Origin: JBNLBT01 sp050303435
GTDB taxonomy: Bacteria; Pseudomonadota; Gammaproteobacteria; Xanthomonadales; Marinicellaceae
NCBI GenBank assembly: GCA_050303435.1
Contig: JBNLBT010000115.1
Location: forward strand, 1-9,801
Length of the DNA: 9,801 nt
Direction of reading: 5' to 3'
Shown here piece by piece: positions 1-7,573 of the stretch. A program made the position numbers and the translations under genes. Each line of letters begins with the position of its first letter. Positions within the stretch are counted from its first letter, which is position 1. The notes below the pieces were generated by a model, which had not been told where the DNA came from, searched no databases, and was given only the letters and a program-made list of their open reading frames with translations.

Positions 1-329
1 CCTGCACCGTGTTCCTGACGCCGCGCATGCTGCGCTGAAACCGGGCGCTTGTGTTCGACGTGCAAAGGTGCTATAAATGGCCGGTCCGCTTTTTTATTGA
101 GTGATCCGCAGGGGGTGGGTTAATCAAAGCGCCGCTCGGCGCGTTCTTCCGGTTGCAAGGCCGGGTCTGTCTTTTTGTCTGTACGCGATTTGTCATGAAT
201 CGTTGGGCATGTTTGCCTTGAATGGTGTTGCTGTGCCGACTGCGGTCGCGCACGTCCACACCGCCGCCGATGTCGCGCGCTGGTGCGCAGGCGGCCTTCT
301 TATCACACACAACAGAGGACAATGAAACA
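1..329. other. Upstream region without a confident gene
   Basis: I find no convincing coding sequence here. A frame reading TVFLTPRMLR then TGA at 36-38 (+) could be the 3' end of a gene beginning outside the window, but 11 codons are too few to judge. A run of six T lies near position 90 without a clear preceding hairpin. The rest is the presumed leader and promoter of the protease gene. A weak -35-like TTGTCT lies at 175-180, without a good -10 at the expected spacing. Confidence 0.4.
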
Positions 330-2174
330 ATGAAAAGTTTGACCTTTAAACCCACATGGATTGCGCTGGTGCTGGGCACCGCGTGTTCTTTTCCGGCCCT
401 GTCCAATGGCCCTGAAACCCGCCTGATCATCGAATACAAAAACACGCTCAGCGGTGTGGATCGCGCGGCCGCGCGCGAAATGGATCATTTGAGTCAGATC
501 GCCATGGCCCGCTTGCAACACGGCCGCTACATGCACAATGGTCTGCAGGTGGTGCGCGTGCAAGACGCGCTGGATCGGCGCGGTGTACAGGACGTGGTGA
601 CGCGTTTGCAGAACGACCCCGACATTGCGCGGGTGGAAATCGATCGCCTGATGCAGCCAACGGCCACCGCCAACGACACCTTCTATTCACTGCAATGGCA
701 TTACCACGACGCCACCGCCGGCATCAACCTGGAAGCCGCCTGGGATCAGTCCACCGGATTTGGCGCCACCGTGGCGGTGCTGGACACCGGCTACCGACCG
801 CACATCGATCTGGCGGCCAACCTGGTGGGCGGCTATGACATGATCTCCGACGCCTTTGTTGGCAACGACGGCAACTCGGGCCGCGACGCCGACGCCAGCG
901 ATCCGGGCGACTGGATCAACACCAACGAATGCGGCTTTCCGCACGCCGCGCAGAGTTCCAGCTGGCACGGCACCCACGTGGCCGGCACCGTGGCGGCGGT
1001 GACCAACAACAACGAAGGCGTGGCCGGCGTGGCGTACGATGCGCTGGTGGTGCCGGTGCGCGTGCTGGGCAAATGCGGCGGCTACACCTCCGACATCGCC
1101 GATGCCATTGTCTGGGCCGCCGGCGGCAGTGTCTCCGGTGTGCCGGCCAACAGCCATCCGGCGCAGGTGATCAATCTGTCGCTGGGCGGCAGCGGCTCGT
1201 GCCAGTCGGTCACCCAGAACGCCATCAACACCGCCGTGGGTCTTGGTGCCGTGGTGGTGGTTGCGGCCGGCAACGACAACGCCAATGTGGTCAATTTCAC
1301 CCCGGGCAATTGCAACAACGTGGTGTCGGTGGCGGCCACCAACAAGCAGGCCGATCGCGCCAGTTATTCCAACTTTGGCAACCTGATCGATGTCGCCGCG
1401 CCGGGCGGTGAAGGCGGTTCCAACGGCGTGGCTTCAACGCTGAATGACGGCACCACAACACCGGGTTCCGACATTTACGTGTACTACGCCGGCACCTCCA
1501 TGGCGGCGCCGCACGTGTCCGGTGTGGCGGCGCTGATGTTTGCTGCCGACCCGGCCTTGAGTCCGGCGACTGTGGAAAGCACCCTGAAAAGCACCGCGCG
1601 CGCGTTCCCCGGCGGTTCCAGTTGCAGCACCAGCACCTGCGGCGATGGCATCGTTGATGCGGCCGCTGCAGTGGCCGCGGTCAGCGGTGGCAATCTGCCC
1701 CCCAACGCGTCGTTCAGCTTCAGTTGCACCGGCCTGACTTGCGCCTTTGATGGCAGCGGTTCCAGCGACGCCGATGGCTTCATTGTTTCGCACAGCTGGT
1801 CGTTCGGCGGTTCCGGTGCCAATGTCAGCCACAGCTTTGCCGCCTCGGGCACCTACAACGTCACGCTCACGGTCAGCGACGATCAGGGCGCCACCGACAG
1901 CCAGACTCAGGCGGTCACGGTCACCGATCCGTCGGCGCCGCCGATCAGTCTGTCGTTGAGCAGCAACGCCTCGGGCAGCCGCGTGTTTGTCAATTGGAGC
2001 GGCGCCAATGGATCGCGCGTGGACATCCACCGCGACGGGGCTTTTTACCGCCGCACCCGCAACGACGGCAGCTACACCGATCGCGGCGTGTCCAGCGGCA
2101 ACAGCTACACCTATCAGGTGTGCGAACAGGGCAGCACCAGCGTCTGTTCAGCGGTGCTCAGCATCACACCGTAA
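330..2174 (+). CDS. Secreted subtilisin-like serine protease (S8) with PKD and FN3-like C-terminal domains
   Basis: This is a 614-residue exported endopeptidase. ATG 330 is chosen over the in-frame 222 start because GAGGA (315-319) lies 10 nt upstream and a signal peptide follows at once (about residues 1-25, hydrophobic WIALVLGTA, likely cleavage after ALS). Residues about 26-112 look like an I9-type inhibitory propeptide. The S8 domain spans about 113-450. Its catalytic triad is complete: Asp152 (VAVLDTGYRPH), His213 (SSWHGTHVAG) and Ser390 (AGTSMAAPHVSG), with oxyanion Asn315 (AAGND). Several Cys pairs (201/249, 291/328, 432/437) fit an extracellular, disulfide-stabilised enzyme. Residues about 455-533 form a PKD domain (DGSGSSDADG, SWSFGGSG, GTYNVTLTVSDDQGA), and about 536-614 resemble a fibronectin-III-like module. 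These tails usually bind substrate or assist secretion. The gene appears monocistronic and is followed by a strong terminator. Family assignment is secure; the natural substrate is unknown. Confidence 0.95.
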   Translation: MKSLTFKPTWIALVLGTACSFPALSNGPETRLIIEYKNTLSGVDRAAAREMDHLSQIAMARLQHGRYMHNGLQVVRVQDALDRRGVQDVVTRLQNDPDIARVEIDRLMQPTATANDTFYSLQWHYHDATAGINLEAAWDQSTGFGATVAVLDTGYRPHIDLAANLVGGYDMISDAFVGNDGNSGRDADASDPGDWINTNECGFPHAAQSSSWHGTHVAGTVAAVTNNNEGVAGVAYDALVVPVRVLGKCGGYTSDIADAIVWAAGGSVSGVPANSHPAQVINLSLGGSGSCQSVTQNAINTAVGLGAVVVVAAGNDNANVVNFTPGNCNNVVSVAATNKQADRASYSNFGNLIDVAAPGGEGGSNGVASTLNDGTTTPGSDIYVYYAGTSMAAPHVSGVAALMFAADPALSPATVESTLKSTARAFPGGSSCSTSTCGDGIVDAAAAVAAVSGGNLPPNASFSFSCTGLTCAFDGSGSSDADGFIVSHSWSFGGSGANVSHSFAASGTYNVTLTVSDDQGATDSQTQAVTVTDPSAPPISLSLSSNASGSRVFVNWSGANGSRVDIHRDGAFYRRTRNDGSYTDRGVSSGNSYTYQVCEQGSTSVCSAVLSITP

Positions 2175-2218
2175 CGCCCATTCGACGCCGCATCGGTGGC
2201 GTTGAATGCAAAAGTACA

Positions 2219-2253
2219 CAAAGGGCATCGCGTGGCGGTGCCCTTTGTTTATT
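2219..2253 (+). terminator. Intrinsic terminator of the protease gene
   Basis: A 13-bp stem pairs 2219-2231 with 2235-2247 around a GTG triloop. It includes the perfect 9-bp arms CAAAGGGCA/TGCCCTTTG and one G-U wobble. The T-rich tail TTTATT follows directly. It begins 45 bp after the protease stop codon, so it should end that transcript and isolate it from the CapA-family gene. Confidence 0.88.
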
Positions 2254-2396
2254 CGCTCGCCGGATGCACGCGCCACCCACACCCATGCACCGGCCGGCTG
2301 TGGCCGTGCGCGGCGCTGTCTGGTTGAACTGAAATTCTGGCAGCGGCTGGGTACTTGACTGAATGTAAAGAGCTGTTGCAAGCCGCGCCGCAGCAC

Positions 2397-2425
2397 TTGA
2401 GCTGGCACCGATTCTGTAGTGTAAT
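2397..2425 (+). promoter_or_regulatory. Candidate sigma-70 promoter of the CapA-family gene
   Basis: TTGAGC at 2397-2402 (4/6 match) and TGTAAT at 2420-2425 (5/6 match) are separated by exactly 17 bp. The predicted transcript start, near 2432, coincides with the first in-frame GTG. Translation from that GTG would therefore be leaderless, or the true start lies further downstream. Confidence 0.4.
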
Positions 2426-2431
2426 GGCCGG

Positions 2432-4567
2432 GTGTTGTATCGCCTCGATCCAGAATTAAACCGTCCGAAGCCCTTGCGCCTGGCCACAAGCACGCGCGGC
2501 CGTTTGGTGTGCGTGTGGCTGTTGGCGCTGCTGTGCACAGCGGTTGAAGCGCGCGTGTTCAACGGCACATTGCTGTGCGAGAACGGCGACTGCCCGCGCG
2601 GCGCGTACGTGCGCGTGAATGGCGCAGAGCAACGGCTTGATGGCGCTGAGTTTCAACTGCGCTTCGACGCCGCGCGCGTGTATCGCGTGCAATTCGGTGC
2701 CCCGGGCCACTACACCAGTCTGCGGGTTTTCAGCGAACATGAACTCGCTGCTGCGGGCGCGGCGGCGACCGATGTGGGCGCAGTCAGTCTGGTGCAACGC
2801 AAAACCGGGCGTGTGCTGCTGGCCTTTGCCGGCGATGTCATGATGGGGCGACGCTATCTGTCCGGACACAATGGCGCGGCGCCTTTGATCGCCGCAGCAG
2901 ATGATCGGGCAGGGCATCGGCGCGTGCTGGCTGAGGTGCGGGAGTTCCTGCAAATGGCCGACTGGACTTCGGTGAACCTGGAAAGCCAGATCATTGCCGG
3001 TGCGCCATCCTCCAGTGCCGGCAAATCGGTCAGCTACCATTCCGCGCCGATGACGCTGGACGCCTTGCACTGGGCCGGCGTCGATCACGTCAATCTGGGC
3101 AACAATCACACCTACGATTATCTGCAGGCGGGGCTGAGTGAAACCCTGACGCATTTGCGCGACAGCCCGCTGGCCTATTCCGGGGCCGGGGTGGATCTGG
3201 CGCAGGCGTTGAAACCGAGTGAAGTGTCGCTTGAGTCGGTGCCGCTGGCCTTTCTGGGCTTTGTCGGCTGGCCCGGGCATTTCACTCCCAATCAGGTGGC
3301 CGGTGTGGACAAAGGCGGTGCCGCACTGGGCACCCGCGCGCAACTGATGGCCTCCGTTGCGGCTTTGCCGCACGACACCGTCTCGGTGGTGCAATACCAT
3401 GGTTCACTGGAATACCAGGCCCGCCCCAGCGCGCTGACTGAGGACCGGGTCAAGGCCGCCATCGATGCCGGTGCAGATCTGGTGGTGGTGCACCATCCGC
3501 ACGTGATTCAGGGTCTGGAGCTGTACCGCGGTCGCTTGATCGATTATTCGCTGGGCAATTTTGTATTTGACCAGAACTACCCGCAGACCGTGCACACGCA
3601 CCTGTTGTACGTGTGGCTGGACGGTGCGGCATTGCACCGCGCCGAGCTGGTGCCGGTGCACATCCAGGGATACGTGCCGACGCCGGCCACCGGCGCGCAC
3701 CGCATGCATGTGTTGCGACAGCTCAGCGCCTTATCGGCCGAACGCGGCGTGCATTTGCAGCCTTCGGCGGGTCATCTGGTGCTGGATCCGCAGCGGTCAC
3801 TGCAGCACGAGCACACATTGATGATTCAACCACCGGCCGCGCAACGCGATCTGGCCTTGCCGTTGTGGCCCGCAGCGCCGTTGTCTGCGCTGAATCTGCA
3901 GGGCCAGGGGCGGCACCGTCTGGGTGTGAATCAGTGGATCGGTGGCGACTTCGAACACCTGGGTCTGTTTGCCGCCACGGATCAGGCCTGGCACTGGCGC
4001 GGCGGGGACTTGAGTCACGAGGTGACCCATTCCGGATTCAATGCGCTGCAACTGGCGCCGACGGCCAAAGCGCCGGCGCTGATAGAAATGCCGGATTTTC
4101 GCCGCGTGTTCACGCCGGCCACGCCGATGACGTTGTCGGCGCAATTGCTGAGCCCGCAGGCGCTGACGGCCCGCGCGTTGATTCAGTTGCGTGGGGCAAG
4201 GCAATCGTTGAACGAGGCGCTGGCCAACGACTGGGTGCCGCTGGCCGAGGCGACGCTGCCGGCCAGCGATGACTGGCAGGCACTGCACCTGGATTTTTAT
4301 CTGCCGCGGGTGCGTTATCGGGAATATCGGCTGCGCTTGCAACTGAGCCATGCCACGCCCGATGCAAGCGGCGCGCCGGTGCAGGTGGACGATGTGGCGC
4401 TGATCGAATGGCAGGCGCATTTCAATGACGGCAGCGACACCGCCGGCCACCGGGCGGCGTTGCCCTGGGCCTCACACATTGGCTTTGTCCGCGCCAGCGA
4501 GGCCGCACAGACGCTGGAGTCGGCGCGTGATACAGGGCATGCGACGGGCGCGATTGACGGGCAGTGA
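2432..4567 (+). CDS. Exported CapA-family (PGA_cap metallophosphatase-like) protein with accessory beta domains
   Basis: The protein has 711 residues from GTG 2432. The start is uncertain, because no Shine-Dalgarno is visible. TTG 2474 would give a tidier 26-residue signal peptide (RLATSTRGRLVCVWLLALLCTAVEA). Residues about 41-125 look like a small beta-sandwich domain. The CapA core at about 128-415 has the family motifs GDVMMGR (134-140), NLES (182-185), NLGNNHTYD (221-229), QYHG (321-324), HHPHVIQG (354-361) and SLGNFVFD (373-380), consistent with a calcineurin-like metal centre. Residues about 485-665 resemble a galactose-binding/CBM-like jelly roll (GGDFEHLGLF...VQVDDVALIEW). CapA proteins are linked to poly-gamma-glutamate capsule assembly, but no capB or capC lies nearby and this protein is about twice the usual CapA length. 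A periplasmic or surface hydrolase is possible. The gene converges on dgcA with a 15-bp gap. Family assignment is secure; function is not. Confidence 0.88.
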   Translation: MLYRLDPELNRPKPLRLATSTRGRLVCVWLLALLCTAVEARVFNGTLLCENGDCPRGAYVRVNGAEQRLDGAEFQLRFDAARVYRVQFGAPGHYTSLRVFSEHELAAAGAAATDVGAVSLVQRKTGRVLLAFAGDVMMGRRYLSGHNGAAPLIAAADDRAGHRRVLAEVREFLQMADWTSVNLESQIIAGAPSSSAGKSVSYHSAPMTLDALHWAGVDHVNLGNNHTYDYLQAGLSETLTHLRDSPLAYSGAGVDLAQALKPSEVSLESVPLAFLGFVGWPGHFTPNQVAGVDKGGAALGTRAQLMASVAALPHDTVSVVQYHGSLEYQARPSALTEDRVKAAIDAGADLVVVHHPHVIQGLELYRGRLIDYSLGNFVFDQNYPQTVHTHLLYVWLDGAALHRAELVPVHIQGYVPTPATGAHRMHVLRQLSALSAERGVHLQPSAGHLVLDPQRSLQHEHTLMIQPPAAQRDLALPLWPAAPLSALNLQGQGRHRLGVNQWIGGDFEHLGLFAATDQAWHWRGGDLSHEVTHSGFNALQLAPTAKAPALIEMPDFRRVFTPATPMTLSAQLLSPQALTARALIQLRGARQSLNEALANDWVPLAEATLPASDDWQALHLDFYLPRVRYREYRLRLQLSHATPDASGAPVQVDDVALIEWQAHFNDGSDTAGHRAALPWASHIGFVRASEAAQTLESARDTGHATGAIDGQ

Positions 4568-4582
4568 ACGGGCGCCGTGAAT

Positions 4583-5575
4583 TCAGGTTTCCGGGTGTCC
4601 CCACAGGGGCTGACTGGGCGCGTGCATGCAGCCGTTGGCGTAGCTGAAGCCGTTGGGCCAGTCCCAGGCCAGATGCGCAGGGCCGTCCAGGTCCACGTGT
4701 TGTGCCATGCCACTCAAGGCGTGCGCCGGCGCCATCGCCATGGAACTGCCCACCATGCAACCCAGCATGATCTGCAATCCAGCCGCCTGGGCATCGCGCG
4801 CCAGCGCCAGGGCTTCGGTCAAACCACCGGTCTTGTCGGTCTTGATGTTGATGCATTGATACAGTTCACGCACACGCGGCAATTCTTTGCGGGTGTGAAT
4901 GGATTCATCGGCACACAGCGCAATGCCACCGGTGTACTGGCGCAAAGCCCCGTCTTCACTGGCGCTTAAAGGCTGTTCAATCAGTGCGATGTTGTCCAGC
5001 GGCCATTGGCGGGTGAAGGCATTCAACAACTCGAGATTCCAGGACTCATTGGCGTCAATGATCAGGCGCGACTTCGGCGCCGCCTGGCTGACCGCCTGCA
5101 GGCGTTCATGCACTTGACGGTCATCGATTTTGACTTTCAATAATTTGCAGCGACGGTATTCGCGGGCCTGTTCAGCCATCACCTCCGCGCTGTCCAGCAC
5201 CACAGTGGCGGTGCATTGCAAAGGCGCGGGCGCATTCAATTGCAGCAATTGCGAGACGCTGTGCCCCTGCAGTTTGGCGTGCAGATCCCACAGCGCGCAA
5301 TCCAGCGCATTGCGCGCCGCGCCGGCGGGCATGTGTTGGTTCAGTGCGTGCACATCGGCGCCGTTTTCAATGCGCGCGCGTTGCGATTCAATGGCCTCAA
5401 GCACGGAGTGCACCGATTCCCCGTAATGCGGGTAGGGCACCGATTCGGCGCGGCCACAGTGACCGTCCTGATGGATTTCAACACACACCACGCGGGCGAA
5501 ATGCTTTTCCCCGCGGGCCAACCGGAAAGGCCGGTTCAGCGGCCATTCGTGGGCTTTGATCTGTAAAGTTCTCAC
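4583..5575 (-). CDS. dgcA: N-acetyl-D-glutamate racemase DgcA (enolase superfamily, dipeptide-epimerase-like)
   Basis: This is a 330-residue cytoplasmic member of the muconate-lactonizing subgroup of the enolase superfamily. It has the full catalytic set: the KxK pair Lys147/Lys149 (LKVKI), metal ligands Asp174 (IIDANESWN), Glu200 (LIEQP) and Asp223 (CADES), and the second-base segment NIKTDKTGGL (243-252). On sequence alone it could be an L-Ala-D/L-Glu epimerase. Pairing with a DUF1611/DgcN gene makes the DgcA role more likely: racemising N-acetyl-D-Glu to N-acetyl-L-Glu for later deacetylation to L-Glu. The start is GTG at 5575-5573, preceded by GGAG with 5-nt spacing, and it overlaps the dgcN stop as GTGA, so translation is probably coupled. 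The 3' end faces the CapA-family gene with no terminator visible between them. Confidence 0.87.
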   Translation of the reverse strand: MRTLQIKAHEWPLNRPFRLARGEKHFARVVCVEIHQDGHCGRAESVPYPHYGESVHSVLEAIESQRARIENGADVHALNQHMPAGAARNALDCALWDLHAKLQGHSVSQLLQLNAPAPLQCTATVVLDSAEVMAEQAREYRRCKLLKVKIDDRQVHERLQAVSQAAPKSRLIIDANESWNLELLNAFTRQWPLDNIALIEQPLSASEDGALRQYTGGIALCADESIHTRKELPRVRELYQCINIKTDKTGGLTEALALARDAQAAGLQIMLGCMVGSSMAMAPAHALSGMAQHVDLDGPAHLAWDWPNGFSYANGCMHAPSQPLWGHPET

Positions 5576-6564
5576 AATGTCTCCAATAGGGCGTCGACGC
5601 CGTGGCGCAGCGGGTCAACGCAAGGCAAGCCCAATTCATCGGCCAGCGCATGGCAGCGGAATTCGGCCGCCGATTCACTCAACGCCGAGGTGTTGAGGGC
5701 AATGCCGGCGCAGTACACCGCAGGATTGGTGATGCGCGCCGCTTCAAGATTCATGCGCAGCGTGTCGGCAATGTTCGGTGTGGGGCAATGCGGCACCCCG
5801 CGCATGTGCGCCCTGGCTTCCGCATGACACACCACAATGGCGTCGGGTTGCGAGCCGTGCAACAGGCCCAGCGACACCCCGGCAAACGCCGGATGCGACA
5901 GCGACCCCTGGCCTTCAATGACGTCCCAGTGGTGCGGTTCATTGTCCGGCGTCAGGGCTTCGGCGGCACCGGCGATGAAATCGGCCACCACGCAATCCAC
6001 AGCCACGCCTTCGCCGGCGATCAAAATGCCGCATTGACCGGTGGCGCGGAAATCGACCGCATCGCCGCGTTTGCGCATGGCCTCGGTGAGGCTCAACGCG
6101 GTGTACATTTTACCCACCGAACAGTCACTGCCCACGGTCAGCAGTCGGCGGCCGCGCCGCTTGCGTCCGGTGCCGGTATTGAATGTTTGGCTTGGGTGTC
6201 GGATGTCCAGGAGATTCGCGCCATTGGCCAATGCCGCCTGGCGAATGGCGTCGACGCTGTCGAGTCGCTGATGCATGCCGCTGACCACGTCCAGTCCGTG
6301 ATTCAGCGCGGCCACGATGTCGTCGCTCCAATCCGCGTCGATGCGGCCGCCGCTGTTGGAAAACCCAATCACCAGCGATTTGGCGCCGGCCTCAACGCCC
6401 TGTTGCAGCGTCATGCGCTGCGCGCCGGTGCTCACGCGGGTGTCGGCCTGGGCCATTTCTCCGACGACTTTGTCGGGGCGCCAGTGCGCCACGCCCTGCG
6501 CCATTTTGATCGACAGCGGATCGTTGCCGCCGATGTACAATAGATACGGTGCGTTGATTTTCAA
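5572..6564 (-). CDS. dgcN: D-glutamate N-acetyltransferase DgcN (DUF1611 family)
   Basis: The protein has 330 residues. DgcN acetylates D-Glu to N-acetyl-D-Glu, the first step of the DgcN-DgcA catabolic route described in a marine Pseudoalteromonas; the role here is by homology and pairing. The N-terminus MKINAPYLLYIGG and a Rossmann-like half are followed by a P-loop-like GSDCSVGKM (145-153), ATGQCGIL (174-181), EGQGSLSHPA (217-226) and a CHAEARAHMRG segment, all characteristic of DUF1611. The start codon is TTG at 6564-6562. An in-frame TGA stands at 6585-6583 and no ATG or GTG lies between, so no longer form with a common start is possible. GGAA (6578-6575) lies 10 nt upstream. The gene is first in a two-gene operon with dgcA and has its own operator and promoter in the 124-bp gap after lysR. 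Confidence 0.88.
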   Translation of the reverse strand: MKINAPYLLYIGGNDPLSIKMAQGVAHWRPDKVVGEMAQADTRVSTGAQRMTLQQGVEAGAKSLVIGFSNSGGRIDADWSDDIVAALNHGLDVVSGMHQRLDSVDAIRQAALANGANLLDIRHPSQTFNTGTGRKRRGRRLLTVGSDCSVGKMYTALSLTEAMRKRGDAVDFRATGQCGILIAGEGVAVDCVVADFIAGAAEALTPDNEPHHWDVIEGQGSLSHPAFAGVSLGLLHGSQPDAIVVCHAEARAHMRGVPHCPTPNIADTLRMNLEAARITNPAVYCAGIALNTSALSESAAEFRCHALADELGLPCVDPLRHGVDALLETL

Positions 6565-6574
6565 AGTGGCAGAA

Positions 6575-6608
6575 TTCCGTGGTCAATTCGGTTCATGCAC
6601 CCATGATA
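6575..6608 (-). promoter_or_regulatory. Candidate dgcN promoter -10 and leader
   Basis: On the minus strand TATCAT (6608-6603) matches the -10 consensus at 5/6. The matching -35 position (about 6631-6626) is poor, as is common for activator-dependent promoters. The predicted transcript start, near 6596, is about 64 bp from the centre of the 6651-6669 inverted repeat, the classical position of a LysR recognition site. The leader carries GGAA (6578-6575) before the TTG start. Confidence 0.5.
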
Positions 6609-6622
6609 TGTCGATTCCAGTG

Positions 6623-6635
6623 GCAATATAATTGC
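6623..6635. promoter_or_regulatory. Small palindrome over the dgcN -35 (possible LysR activation half-site)
   Basis: GCAAT-ATA-ATTGC is a perfect inverted repeat with 5-bp arms. Its centre lies 31 bp from the centre of the main operator, about three helical turns, and it overlaps the expected -35 position. LysR proteins often occupy a second, weaker activation site there. The sequence differs from the main operator, so this is a tentative call. Confidence 0.3.
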
Positions 6636-6650
6636 TCTCTTGTGGCACAC

Positions 6651-6669
6651 GCATAACCGCGGGTTATGC
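6651..6669. promoter_or_regulatory. LysR-type operator upstream of dgcN
   Basis: GCATAACCGCGGGTTATGC has perfect 8-bp inverted arms (GCATAACC/GGTTATGC) around a 3-bp spacer. The inner T and A give exact T-N11-A spacing, the LysR-box signature. It lies 19 bp past the lysR stop and its centre is about 95 bp before the dgcN start. The same arms recur at 7649-7667, the strongest evidence that it is a regulator site and not chance. Confidence 0.8.
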
Positions 6670-6688
6670 AATGACATTGCCGCGGCAT

Positions 6689-7573
6689 TCACGGGCTTTT
6701 GAATTGCTGGCGCAGCAGTTCGATGAAGTTGTCAAGAGCGCGGGACACCGGCTTGTGACTGAGGCGCAAACCGCGCACTGGAAAAGTCAGCGGCTCGGCC
6801 AGCCGCGCCAGACCCATCGCCGGGGTCAATTGGCTGCGCGCGGTGAACTCATCCACCAGACACACCCCGGCGCCGCAGCGCACCAGATTGACGGCGATGA
6901 AATAGGTTTGCACTTTCATCGCGTGAGAAGGACTCAGTTGATGTTGTTCAATGGCGCGGGCAACGATGTCGGCCAGCGGGCCAGAGTCCCAGATGCCGAT
7001 CAGCGGGTGTTCGAGCACATCTTCCAGGCGCACACGCTCCGGGGCATCGGGCAGCAAGCCGCGCGGGTACACCGCGACGATTTCCGCCTGACCAAACTCA
7101 ATCGCTTCAATGCCCGGCAGGGGCGGTGGGGCGAACAGTATGGCCAGCTCGCTCTTGTGCCGGTGCAGGTGTTTGTGCACCTGGTCGTTGTGCAGGGTCT
7201 GGATGTCCAGTTTGATTTGCGGGTGCAGGCGCTGATATTCAGCCAGCGCGGTGGGAACGACATCAAAACCCAACGCCGGGGTCAGCGCCAGCGCAATGCG
7301 ACCGATGTCGTTGTTGCGAATGTTCTCTGCGGCGTTGCGCACGGTGCCGAGCTGCTGGTGGATGCGGTCCACCTCTTCGAACAGCAGCGCCGCCTCGTTG
7401 GTCGGGATCAGGCGGCCCTTGACCCGTTCGAACAGCAGAAAACCCAGCTGCATTTCCGCGTGCGCCAGCACTTTGCTGACCGAAGGCTGTGAAACGTGCA
7501 GGGCGTTTGCAGCGGCGGTGATAGAACCGTGGGTGTACACGGCATGGAAAACTTCGATGTGTCTCAATCGCAT
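6689..7573 (-). CDS. LysR-family transcriptional regulator, candidate regulator of dgcNA and the TonB receptor
   Basis: The protein has 294 residues, the normal LysR length. The N-terminal winged helix-turn-helix (about 1-60: MRLRHIEVFHAVYTHGSITAAANAL, HVSQPSVSKVLAHAEMQLG, LFERVKGRLIPT) is canonical. A linker helix and a two-lobed effector-binding domain follow (about 90-290). The start at ATG 7573 is chosen because GGAA (7584-7581) lies 7 nt upstream and the LysR motif begins at once. An ATG 72 bp further upstream adds only an atypical basic extension and would sit almost against the operator. In the described D-Glu pathway dgcN and dgcA are positively controlled by a regulator called DgcR. 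This protein may play that role, but whether DgcR itself is a LysR protein is something I cannot confirm. The effector is probably D-Glu or an N-acetylated derivative. Confidence 0.93.
   Translation of the reverse strand: MRLRHIEVFHAVYTHGSITAAANALHVSQPSVSKVLAHAEMQLGFLLFERVKGRLIPTNEAALLFEEVDRIHQQLGTVRNAAENIRNNDIGRIALALTPALGFDVVPTALAEYQRLHPQIKLDIQTLHNDQVHKHLHRHKSELAILFAPPPLPGIEAIEFGQAEIVAVYPRGLLPDAPERVRLEDVLEHPLIGIWDSGPLADIVARAIEQHQLSPSHAMKVQTYFIAVNLVRCGAGVCLVDEFTARSQLTPAMGLARLAEPLTFPVRGLRLSHKPVSRALDNFIELLRQQFKSP

Noticed and set aside
61..105. T-run near position 90 as a terminator of an upstream gene
   Set aside because: No compact stable stem directly precedes the T-run.
101..325. 74-codon plus-strand frame in the protease leader
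   Set aside because: It has no clear ribosome site or recognisable domain, and it runs into the protease ribosome-binding region.
372..389. Possible lipobox (LGTAC) in the protease signal peptide
   Set aside because: The -3 residue is Gly rather than Leu/Val/Ile, and a normal signal peptidase I site (ALS) follows six residues later.
687..1157. Long minus-strand open frame opposite the protease gene, 156 codons
   Set aside because: It is antisense to the highly conserved S8 catalytic region and its His/Val/Gly-rich translation has no family character; it is a GC-rich shadow frame.
2456..3400. 314-codon minus-strand frame opposite the CapA-family gene
   Set aside because: The plus strand carries all CapA motifs across this span; the antisense translation is His/Arg/Gln-rich with no recognisable domain.
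5602..6543. 313-codon plus-strand frame opposite dgcN
   Set aside because: It is the complement of the well-conserved DUF1611 coding sequence, with the compositional bias of a shadow frame.
6632..7492. 286-codon plus-strand frame opposite lysR
   Set aside because: LysR motifs on the minus strand explain the region, and this frame begins across the operator with no ribosome site.
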